Shown here piece after piece: positions 55,082-64,000 of a stretch of 64,000 bases of DNA; position 1 is the stretch's first letter; the number at the start of each line of letters is the position of its first letter. The position numbers were made by a program, and so were the translations under genes. Source of the DNA: Bos javanicus (Eukaryota; Chordata; Mammalia; Artiodactyla; Bovidae). The stretch is taken from contig NC_083869.1 in the NCBI RefSeq assembly GCF_032452875.1, positions 82,082,501 through 82,146,500 on the forward strand, written 5' to 3'. Under the pieces are notes generated by a model that worked only from the letters and a program-made list of their open reading frames with translations, did no database searches and had not been told where the DNA came from.

Positions 55082-56605
55082 GATCGATTATACCAGGCAA
55101 GATGTCAGAGTATAAGGACATGTGCTCATCTTCTCCTGCAAAAACTCCAAAATTACAAGTTTTTGCTGAACAACCATTGACAGGAGAATGTTGGATCTCA
55201 CTAATAAAAGTTACTGACTTCCAAGGACAAAGGAGAAGCCCCAGAAAAATGGTAGGAGTGGTGAAATCGCATTTAGAATCAGACCACATACCCACCAGAG
55301 ATGATCAGAGGGCTCAAACCAAACCTTGTGCACACCAGGAGACCCTACAGAGACTGAGCCAGACCTGCCATTGAGTGTTTGAGTGTCTCCTGCAGAGTTA
55401 CGGGTCATCAGTGGCCTGCCGCAGGGGCAGGAGCTCTGGGGGAAGTAGATCTGGGTGTGGCATAAGCCTTTTTGGAGAAGGTTGCCATTAACCCCACCAT
55501 AGAGCAGCCAGAACTTACACAGGGCTGGGGAAACAGACTCGTAGAGGGCACAAACAAAAGCTTGTGCACACCAGGACCCAGGAGAAAGGAGCAGTGACCC
55601 CACAAAAGACTGACCCAGACTTTCCTGTGGGTGTCCAGGAGTCTCCGGTGGAGATGTGGGTCAACAGTGGCCTGATGCAGGGTCAGGGGTACTGAGTGCA
55701 GCAGTGTGTGCATAGGACATTTTGAAGGAGGTTGCCATTATCTTCATTGCCTCCACCATAGTTTGATCTCAGGTCAAACAACAGGGAAGGAACACAGCCT
55801 GGTCCATCAACATAAAATTGGATTAAAGATTTACTGAGCATGGCCCCTCCCATCAGAACAAGACCTAGTTTCCTCCACAGTCAGTCTCTCCCATCAGTAA
55901 GCTTCCATAAGCCACTTATCCTCATCCATCAGAGGGCACAAAGAATGAAAGCCACAATCACACACACAAAAAAAACAAACAGTCAAACTGATCACATGAA
56001 CCACAGCCTTGTCTGACTCAATGAAACTATGAACCATGCCCTGTAGGGCCACCCAAGACGTACGGGTCAAGGTGGCGAATTCTGACAAACTGTGGTGCAC
56101 TGGATGTCAAACCACTTCAGTATTCTTACCTTGAGAACCATATGAAAAGCTAAAAAGACACTGAAAGATGAAGTCCCCAGGTTAGTAGTTGCCCAATATG
56201 CTACTGGAATAGAGTGGAGAAATAACTCCCAAAAGAATGAAGAGACAGAGCCAAAGCAAAAAAAACCACCCAGTTGTGGATGTGACTGGTGATTGAAGTA
56301 AAGTCTGATGCTGTAAAGGGCAATATTGCATAGGAACCTGGAATGTTAGGTCCATTAGTCAAGGTAAATTGGAAGTGGTCAAACAGGAGATGGCAAGAGT
56401 GAATATCAACATTTTAGGAATCAGTGAACTAAAATGGACTGGAATGGGCAAATTTAATTTAGATGACCATTATATCTACTACTGTGGGAAAGAATCCCTT
56501 AGAGGAAATGGAGTAGCCCTCATAGTCAATGAAAGAGTCTGAAATGCAGTACTTGGGTGCAATCTCAAAAACAACACAATGATCTCTGTTCACTTCCAAG
56601 GCAAA
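55082..56605 (+). mobile_element. younger BovB, inverted 5' segment (5' UTR to endonuclease)
   Basis: Plus-strand sequence that I recognise as the BovB 5' region, then 'CATGAACCACAGCCTTGTC', 'GGCCACCCAAGACGTACGG' and the endonuclease start, ending at '...CACTTCCAAGGCAAA' (codons FQGK). The 3' segment across the junction begins with the very next codons (PFNIT). The two segments together therefore make one BovB whose 5' part is inverted. Confidence 0.88.
55308..55750 (+). repeat. two imperfect ~230-bp tandem units in the BovB 5' region
   Basis: Unit 1 begins GAGGGCTCAAACC at 55308 and unit 2 begins GAGGGCACAAACA at 55544. Both continue CTTGTGCACACCAGGA, then a GTGTC...GTGGCCTG block and GGTTGCCATTA. 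The units are clearly related but diverged. Absent from the other BovB copies here. Confidence 0.82.
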
Positions 56606-57291
56606 CTTGCTGTCCAAGGAACTTTCAAGAGTCTTCCCCAACACCACAGTTCAAAAGCATCAGTTCTTCAGTGCTCAGCCTTCTTTCACAACTTCCTGGG
56701 ATGTGAGCATGTGAGGCTAATTTGGATGTGAGGTCCAACTCTCACTTCCATACATGAGTACTGGGTAATACCATAGCTTTGGCTATAAAGACCTTTGTAG
56801 TCAAAGTGATGCCTGTGCTTCTTTTTAATATGCTGCCTACTTTGTCATAATTTTCCTCCCAAAGGACAAGTGTTTTGTTTTGTTTTAATTTCATGGCTGC
56901 AATCACTATCTGCAGTGATTTTGGAGCCCAAGAAAATAAAGTCTGTCACTGTTTGCATTGTTTCCCCATCTATTTGACATGAAATGATGGGACTAGATGC
57001 CATGATCTTAGTTTTCTGAATGTTGAGTGTCAAGCCAGCTTTTTCACTCTCCTCTATCACTCTCATCAAGAGGTTCTTTAGTTCCTCTTCACTTTCTCCA
57101 TTAGAGAGATATCATCTGCGCTCTGAGATTATTGATATTTCCCCTGGCAATCTTGATTCCTGCTTGTGATTCATCCAGCCTGGCATTTTGCATGATATAC
57201 TCTGCATAGAGATTAAATATAAACAGAGTGACAATACAGACTTGTGGTACTCCTTTCCCAATTTTGAACCAATCAGTTGTTCCATGCCACT
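56606..57291 (-). mobile_element. older BovB, 3' segment continued (RT region)
   Basis: Antisense, starting 'CTTGCTGTCCAAGGAAC' as the direct continuation of 52240. It runs through the RT catalytic neighbourhood to codons HGTTDWFKIGKG at about 57291. The minus-strand piece 56845-57069 reads NIQKTKIMASSPIISCQIDG. The YADD region near 57115 is damaged. Sequence then flips orientation. Confidence 0.9.
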
Positions 57292-57534
57292 TCATGGATC
57301 ACAGCCATGTCATGGCAAAGGAGCTTGCATAACTCAATGAAGCTATGAGCCATGCTATTCAGGGGTACCCAAGATGGACAGGTCATAGTGAAGTATTCTG
57401 ACCAAACGTGTTCCATTGGAAAAGGAAGTGGCAACCCGCTCCAGTACTCATGCCTCAAGAACCATGGACAGTATGAAAAGGTAAAAAAGATATGATGCCA
57501 GAAAATGAGCCCTCTAGGTTAGAAATTTGAAAAT

Positions 57535-57731
57535 GAAAGTCACTCAGTCATATCCGACTCTTTGCAACCTCGTGGACTGTAGCCCACCAGACTCCTCTGT
57601 CCATGAGATTCTCTAGGCAAGAATACTGGAATGAGTTGTCATTTCATTCTCCAGGGGGATCTTCCCAACCCAGAGATCTAACCTGGGTCTCCTGCATTCC
57701 AGGCATATCCTTCTCAGCCACCAGGGAAGTT
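57535..57731 (-). mobile_element. Bov-tA SINE inside the older BovB
   Basis: 'GAAAGTCACTCAGTCATATC' to 'GGGATCTTCCCAACCCAGAG' and the reversed head 'CTCAGCCACCAGGGAAG'. BovB sequence flanks it on both sides. Confidence 0.9.
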
Positions 57732-57909
57732 ATCTAATATACTACTAGTGAAGAGTGAAAGACAATTACAATAGTTCCACTAATGAGCTATGAATGAATC
57801 TGCTGAACCAAAGCATAAATGATGCTCAGTTGTGGATATGTCTGCTGATGAAAGTAAAGTTCAATGCTGTAAAGAACTATAATGCATAGAAGCCTGGAAT
57901 ATTACATCC

Positions 57910-58330
57910 ATGAATCAAGGGAAACAGGATGTGATCAAGCAGGAAATGGCAAGAGTGGACACTTACATCTTAGAAATCAGTGAACTAAAATGGACAGGAA
58001 TGGGAGAATTTAATTTAGATGACCATTATATCTACTACCATGGGCACAAATCCCTGAGAAGAAATGGAGTAACTCTTATAGTCAACAAGAGTCCGAAATG
58101 CAGTACTTAGGTACAGTCTCAAAAACAACCGAATGATCTGTTTCCAAGGTAAACCATTCAGAATCACAGTAATCCAAGTCTATGTTACAGCGACTGATAC
58201 AGAAGAAGCTGAAGTTTACTGGTTCTGTGAAGACCTGCAAGACCTTCTAGAGCTAACACCAAAAAAAGATGTCCTTTTCATCATGGAGATTGGAATGCAC
58301 AAGGAGAAAGTCCAGAGATATCCAGAATAA
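57910..58330 (+). pseudogene. BovB endonuclease N-terminal part, partial
   Basis: 57910-58110 encodes MNQGKQDVIKQEMARVDTYI and ISELKWTGMGEFN, the start of the BovB apurinic-type endonuclease with the Glu of the metal-site ISELKW block. 58133-58330 continues in another frame (CFQGKPFRITVIQV; ELTPKKDVLFI). The usual GDWN motif reads MEIGM here, so the catalytic Asp-Trp-Asn is lost. Confidence 0.85.
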
Positions 58331-58547
58331 CATGCAAGTTTGGTCTCAGAATACAAAATGAAGTGGAGGACAGATGTGTTAACTATAAAAAAAAAAGTTA
58401 ATAGAGCACAGTTATCTATTTTTTAAATTAAAAAAATTAAAACCTTAAGAATATAAAGTACCTGAAAGATAAGATTTTCTATTTAAGGACCCCAGATTAA
58501 TTTAAGCCTGGAGTAATTTTTTTTTCCTAAGATATAGAACTAGCTTA

Positions 58548-58707
58548 GTAACTACCAATACTTTTAGGAGTTTGGTCATGTTGTTTGTATGAAATTCTGA
58601 GGCTTTGATTTAAATCTTTCCTTGTATTGTGATTTCCATTAAATGTATTGTACTAAGTGAAACTTGTTAAATAAATCTTCCTTTTAAAAACTGGAAAAAA
58701 AAAAAAA
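58548..58707 (+). pseudogene. short processed retrocopy of an mRNA 3' end
   Basis: About 147 bp of non-repeat sequence ending in AATAAA (58670-58675), then a 13-A tract (58695-58707). It is flanked by an exact 12-bp duplication, AGAACTAGCTTA, at 58536-58547 and 58707-58718 (the final A of the tail is shared). These are hallmarks of L1-mediated retrotransposition of a polyadenylated transcript, strongly 5'-truncated. I do not recognise the source gene; it appears to be 3' UTR only. Confidence 0.85.
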
Positions 58708-58719
58708 GAACTAGCTTAA

Positions 58720-59424
58720 AGATTTTAAGCAAATACTTATTTTCCAGATATTTTACAGGATGTGTGCATACTAACAATGGATTTTTCCAAACAACTTATT
58801 GTCATTGTATTTTTTTTAGTAGAAATGAAAGTTTATTTTACTTAATAATACTGTCATTGTATTTTTAACACAAGTTTTGAAAGGAGGAGTGTTCAGAGCA
58901 GTAAATTTATATGCCAAAAAGCTACATATTTTCGGAGTAAAAACATTTGGGCATGAATCAGTCAGAGTGGAAACAAAACTCTTTGTGATTGGGCAGATAT
59001 GAGCAGTAAATCTGCAGTATATAAGGATAATCTTGAGAAAATAAGTGAATGTAATTTGGGATGCCCCTGACTTAATGACCAACAATAGGACAGAAACTGG
59101 GCATTGCTTTACAAATTTGTTTAAGGTAGCTATTCATTGAGCTAATCTGTTGCTGGTGTCATAAACACAAGAAAAGACAATGCCAATATTTTTTAAGGCT
59201 CACACTCAATAGAAAGGCCAAGAAAAATTTAAATCTTTTAACCATTGAAATGATACAGAAGGCTAAAGAAGTACATTAGTTCAAGAAAGTGATGCATATT
59301 TCATAACTAATAATTCTCATAATAACCTACTAAAGATAGCTACTAAAAGCTTACTAAGATTAATTACAAAATGGCACACATTGAAATACAGAAAGCCCAT
59401 TATTTGTGGATGGCTGTCTAAAGA
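58720..59424. other. AT-rich DNA with no recognised gene
   Basis: An 89-codon minus-strand ORF at 58816-59085 has no known motif. Confidence 0.5.
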
Positions 59425-59626
59425 ATGGTATGCCCAGTGGCTCAGTGGTAAAGCACCAGCCTGCAATTCAGGAGACACAGGAGACATGGGTTGTATTCCA
59501 GAGTCTGAAAGATTTCCTGGAGGAAGACATTCACTCCAGTATTCTTGCCAGGAAAATTCCATGGACAGAAAAGCTTGGCAGGGTACAGTCCAAGGGGTGC
59601 AAAGTGTTGAACATGACTAAGCACAC
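59425..59626 (+). mobile_element. Bov-tA SINE
   Basis: Head 'CCCAGTGGCTCAGTGGTAAAG', a small internal duplication ('GGAGACACAGGAGACATGGG') and body end 'GTTGAACATGACTAAGCAC', with a short CA tail. Confidence 0.88.
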
Positions 59627-60559
59627 ACACATGTCAAAAGAGAATCCTTTTTGTTGTTTTGTGATTATTTTACTATCAATCTTTCCCAATGGACCACAAA
59701 CATCAATCATAAGGAGAGGACTACATTCACCTGTACTTAATGATTGTATGCTTAGTACATAGTGCAGTAGATGTTAGCTGAATGAATAATGATAATCTTG
59801 CCATTATATGGCATATATAATACTGTATATAAAGTATGCCACATGTAATATGTTAGGGATTGGACTCATTCCTCTATATTTTCATATAGCAATTCTGAGG
59901 GCAAAAACAGTTCTAAAATGTTCTAATGAAAATATCACTTCAGATGCCAAACTAGTTTCTTGAAGGTGGCAATAAATTTGGAATGAGTGATTTATTCATC
60001 TTTATTAAGGACTCTGTGCCCACATGTGCAACATTTTGTTCGAAGACAAGGAAAAGAAAATACTTGCATTTTGTTATGGAGGAGGAGTGGGCAGTATCTA
60101 AAGAAAGAACATTATGAATAAAACTTGTTCACTTTAGACGTAATTAACCTTCTTGTGCCATCTGCAGTACTAATGTGATGGGATTATTATACTGCCCTAA
60201 TGTATCTGAATTTCTATTCATGTTTTCTCCACTAAATAAATAAAAGTGGTTGACTAAGATGACATTTGCTTTAACTGTTCATCATAGAATTTTTTTCTAA
60301 AGCTATATTGCCCTGTTAAATGCAAATTATTAAATAGATGATATTTCATGAGAGGTTGTGAACCTAATTATACTAAATGTCATCATTTTATTTATTAAAA
60401 GGTTTTGAAAAATTGCTCAGTAAAAAGGATGAATACCTAGATTCTTATGATATTTAAATTATTCCATTAACCAAAAATAATTTTATAAGGCAAGTTTAAT
60501 TGACAGTATACTTAATTTATATTTATAATCCATTTGAGTTATTTATGGATAATTTAGGG
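59627..60559. other. AT-rich DNA with no recognised gene
   Basis: Nothing recognised. Confidence 0.5.
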
Positions 60560-60778
60560 TTTCCCAGTTGGTGCTAGTGTTAAAGAACCCAGCTGGCAAA
60601 GCAGGAGACACAAGACATATGTTCGATCCCTGGGTCGAGAAGATCCCCTGGAGAATGGAATGGCAACCTTCTCCAGTATTGGAGTTCTTCCATGGGCAGA
60701 GGAGTCTGGTGGGCTACAGTCCATGGGGTCCCAAAGAGTCAGACATGACTGAGCCCACACACACACACAGACACAGCT
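60560..60778 (+). mobile_element. Bov-tA SINE with (CA)n tail
   Basis: Head 'GTTTCCCAGTTGGTGCTAGTG', B-box-like 'TGTTCGATCCCTGGGTCG', body end 'GAGTCAGACATGACTGAG', then (CA)n at 60753-60768. Confidence 0.9.
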
Positions 60779-62363
60779 GCATGCATATTGTAAACATCAT
60801 ATGTCTACTGTGAATCATGTTAGGTTTTGAATCTTATAGGACTTAAGGAAACATCTGTTTGAAGAATCTTTATATTGATAGAGTTATGTTCCTTGAAAAA
60901 GACATCAGCCCAACTAAAGTATCCATGTACTTGAATCCAGCATTTACATTATAGACATATTCAGTTCTTGCTCTTGTCTTCTCAAGCCTTCAATAAGGGA
61001 ATGCACAAGCCGTGTTTGAAAAGTCAATGTGTGCACCCCATTTACGTCTCTTATCAAGACTGGCCTATACATACTATTGACCAATATAAATGAGACATTT
61101 CTCGCATTTAGACAACATTTCATGGGCATTCTGTCGTTCAAGCTACCAACTTGTGGTTTCATCTTTTATAATATGTTGAGCTTAAACTTTTCATACAATT
61201 ACAGACCATACCTTCTGATTTTTGTAAACACAAAACATAATGGCCTTTTCCCCAACTATTTTTTCTGACCCTGGATGTCATTAATTTAAAACACAGGTCA
61301 GAAATAATTTGTAACTTAGGAAAGTTCTTACCTCTCCACAAAATTTGGAACTAAATTAATCAAAGAGAAAATCATAGCTTGAGTTTATTATAGATAATGT
61401 GCAAACAATAAAAACATGAATAATGAGGATCAACTGCACTTCAATGCTGTTCACTTGTTATTGTAACTGTTTTTGTTTAAGACAGTCATAACAGTGAAAC
61501 TCAGATATTGACTCATTTTTCATGCTAATCAATAAAACAGTTCATCCCTTTAAACTGAAATATTAGTCTCTTACTGTATATTGCATTTAGTGGTATCTGA
61601 GTTTCAAATCCATCAAAAGTACATATTAATAGGCACAAATCATTGTATAGTACAAATATTCATAAGCCTATTTTTAAGTTAGCCTTGGAGAATGTCTAAA
61701 TCATGCATTTTTCCTTTGTAAATTGTACATTTATGCTGAATTTTCTATAATTAGAAAAGTGTTAATTAATGTTTATATTTTACTTGGATTTTAAGATTAA
61801 ATATTCGCTTGTTTAAAACAAAACAAAATAATACAGCTGTCTGATTGCTATAAGCCTATAAGAAGGACATCAGGGTCAACATGGAGCATAATCAACAGGG
61901 GCATAATCTATTAATTTATGATCCTTAAGGGATATCAACCAGTTAAAGTATTTTAGCTATAAAATTCCTGGCAATTTCTATAATTATGGATAAGAGAATG
62001 ACATGAAATCTAGCTGTAGTTACAGCTCTTTCATGGCACTGCAGCAGAATGTCAGAAGGCTTCTGAAAATATTACATTCCAGGACTCTTAAATACATTTG
62101 GTTTTACTTGATGATGAAACTTTGACTTCTTCAAATGTGGTGAATCTCATTTGTATAAAAGCAATTATATATATAGGCTAAGATTTAAAGCATGCTGTGG
62201 AGACTGTTCAATTTGTTCAAATTTGGTAGTGATGGTAAGTGGAAGAATGATTTCAAATAATTAAGTAAAATTTAATTATTTTAAACTTTATAATGATTTT
62301 CTTATAAAGGTAATATCATTTTAATTCATTTTCCATGATTATATGAGCCAATTGAGCATGATT
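60779..62363. other. AT-rich DNA with no recognised gene
   Basis: ORFs of 60-79 codons at 60944-61341 lack motifs and overlap on both strands. No repeat was recognised. Confidence 0.45.
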
Positions 62364-62377
62364 ATAAAATTTTGTAT

Positions 62378-62605
62378 GGGGCTTCCAAGGTGGCACTAGT
62401 GGTAAAGAATCCACCTGCCAATGCAGGAGACCTAAGAGATGTGGATTCCTTCGATCCTTGGGTTGGGAAGATCCCCTGGAAGAGGGCACAGCAATTCATT
62501 CCAGTATTTTTGCCTGGGGAACCTCAGGGACAGAGGATCCTGGCTTGTTACGTACAGTTCATAGGGTCACAAAGAGCCGGACACTACTGAAGCAACTTAG
62601 CACAC
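62378..62605 (+). mobile_element. Bov-tA SINE with TSD
   Basis: Head 'GGGGCTTCCAAGGTGGCAC' to body end 'GAGCCGGACACTACTGAAG' and 'CAACTTAGCACAC'. Flanked by ATAAAATTTTGTAT (62364-62377) and ATAAAATTTTATAT (62606-62619), one mismatch. Its 'GGCACTAGTGGTAAAGAA' head is of the same type as the copy at 1675. Confidence 0.93.
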
Positions 62606-62619
62606 ATAAAATTTTATAT

Positions 62620-63818
62620 AGACTTGAATATTCAATATTGTTAATTCATATATGTCTTATTATTTGACTTATAGGTGATTGATAAATAATATGCTGTAAA
62701 CTCTGGCATATATAAAAGAAATACAGCTGTAATTCCTTGTGAAAATCACGTTTTTGTTGAAGGAAAGCCACATTTCACATGGGAACATGTACTAAGAGCT
62801 ACATCTATTTATGCTAAAATACATTAAACTAGTTGTTTTATATTTTTAGTGCAAAAAATGTTCTATAGACTACTTACAACATGTTCTGAAAAATGAAGTT
62901 GTATATTAGATTTTAAAAATCAGATGAGCTGATGTGGACTTGTTAAAGAGAGGAATCAGAATGTTATCTCTCAAATTTTCCCAAGAAAAATAATGTGAAA
63001 TTTAAATAACATATTAAAAGTTAACCAAGAAATTAAAGCAAATATACTACTTGCAGAAAATATTAAATCTTTATCATTATCAATTAACTCTCAGTTTCCA
63101 AATGTGTTAATGAGCTTCTCCACGTACAAGAACTTGTGTATTTATCATTTGGTTATGGTCATGATCATGATCAAGCCTACTGAAGTTATTACTCTAAATA
63201 CCTTAATGATATGAAAAAATAAGAATCAGAATAATATTTATTAACACTTTGACACATTGCTAAAGTGGCTAATTTATACCCAGGGAGTAATTTACAAATG
63301 CTGAGCATCTGGATGTTTACATATTAAGCTTCCTCAGGTGAATGATTTCAGGTAATACTCAGAAATACTTTTAAAGACATGACACCTGCTCTATAACAGT
63401 TTGCAAAACTAAAGACAAACACACGCTGATTTATATAATCAATGTTATAATTAAACACATATAAATTAGAAAATCTGGCCATGTCAAAGTATGAAATAAA
63501 TTCATCTTAGAATAGAATTGCATTTTATATACCATTTTAGTTTTATATACATATATTATATATAAATGTGTTTATGTGTATACATCTGAGCATGCTTTAT
63601 TATAAAATCTTTTTTAAAAGAAATATAGTTTCATTATAAGCTAAGAAAATTGAACAAAGGAGGAATTGTGAGATCTGTCCTTTGAGATACATTTTTCTTC
63701 CAGATTTTATGTCTATTTGACAAAATGATGAAATTTAAGCCTATAATGTAATGAGATTATTCAAATTTTCCTACCTAAAGACCATAATTCCTATAGGCCC
63801 CTCAAAACAGCTATCAAG
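62620..63818. other. AT-rich DNA with no recognised gene
   Basis: Nothing recognised. Confidence 0.5.
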
Positions 63819-64000
63819 GAGAGTGTTTTGCCTATGTTCTCCTCTAGGAGTTTTATAGTTTCTGGTCTTACGTTTAGATATTTAATCCATTTTGAGTTTA
63901 TTTGTGTGTATGGTGTTAGAAAGTGTTCTAGTTTCATTCTTTTACAAGTGGTTGACCAGTTTTCCCAGCACCACTTGTTAAAGAGATTGTCTTTTCTCCA
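63819..64000 (-). mobile_element. bovine L1 ORF2 segment, antisense, cut by window edge
   Basis: Closely matches 23666-23853 of the full-length L1 ('GAGAGTGTTTTGCC', 'TAGTTTCTGGTCTTAC', 'GTGGTTGACCAGTTTTCCC'). Its left border lies inside ORF2, so the L1 3' UTR and A-tail expected at the left of an antisense copy are missing. The element continues beyond the window. Confidence 0.93.

Larger units (their letters stand above)
57292..58403 (+). mobile_element. older BovB, inverted 5' segment (5' end to endonuclease)
   Basis: Plus-strand BovB beginning near 'CTTCATGGATCACAGCC' and ending in the endonuclease region with 'AGTTAATAGAG'. The sequence between this end and the RT codons of the 3' segment (about 1 kb) is absent. 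A Bov-tA lies at 57535-57731. The end coincides with the candidate TSD GAGCACA at 58404. Confidence 0.88.

Noticed and set aside
55044..55713. Minus-strand ORFs of 83-130 codons near the BovB inversion
   Set aside because: They are antisense readings of the inverted BovB 5' region or run across the inversion junction.
60944..61341. Overlapping 60-79 codon ORFs on both strands
   Set aside because: No homology recognised, mutually overlapping and in AT-rich DNA; most likely chance.
1..64000. CRISPR array, bacterial operon, prophage or toxin system
   Set aside because: No regularly spaced repeats with unique spacers, no dense ORFs and no ribosome-binding-site pattern; content is mammalian repeats throughout.

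Overview
The window is nuclear DNA of a ruminant, most like cattle or another bovid. That call rests on four interspersed repeat families that occur together only in pecoran ruminants: BovB (an RTE-type LINE), the BOV-A2 and Bov-tA SINEs, and a bovine-type L1. The sequence is AT-rich apart from the GC-rich 5' region of one L1. I found no convincing host protein-coding exon, no functional tRNA or rRNA gene, no bacterial feature and no CRISPR array. By my own tally about two thirds of the window is recognisable transposon.

Layout. From 1 to 13 kb: a probable endogenous LTR fragment, an old antisense L1 carrying a BOV-A2 and a Bov-tA, truncated BovB copies, CHR-type and Bov-tA SINEs, a MaLR LTR, a tandem Bov-tA cluster and a MER2-like DNA transposon relic. 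From 13.1 to 16.25 kb: a BovB nearly complete for endonuclease and reverse transcriptase, on the plus strand. From 16.45 to 20 kb: two oddly shrunken L1 segments sharing exact 100-bp and 65-bp blocks, then older L1. From 22.4 to 30.55 kb: a full-length minus-strand bovine L1 with a perfect 15-bp target-site duplication (TSD), decayed ORF1 and ORF2, and a BOV-A2 in its 5' UTR. From 30.7 to 45 kb: scattered SINEs, BovB copies, LTR relics and short L1 3' ends in single-copy DNA. From 45.4 to 50.4 kb: an old minus-strand L1 interrupted by three younger elements. From 51.9 to 58.4 kb: a nested structure in which a BovB with an inverted 5' half sits inside an older BovB that also has an inverted 5' half. 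From 58.5 kb on: a short retrocopy of an mRNA 3' end, three Bov-tA copies and, at the right edge, an L1 piece that begins inside ORF2.

How the parts relate. L1 enzymes are thought to mobilise the retrocopy, and BovB enzymes the BOV-A2 and Bov-tA SINEs, whose 3' ends resemble that of BovB. All source ORFs here are broken, so the window is a record of past insertions. Nesting gives an order of events: old L1 and LTR relics, then older BovB, then young BovB and the full-length L1, then BOV-A2. Six of the seven L1 segments lie on the minus strand.

No new biological system is evident. The most interesting items are the nested double-inverted BovB, the patchwork L1 at 16.4-18.5 kb (natural rearrangement or assembly error) and the intact outline of the full-length L1. 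Family names come from recognised consensus phrases; exact boundaries and subfamilies would need a repeat-library alignment.
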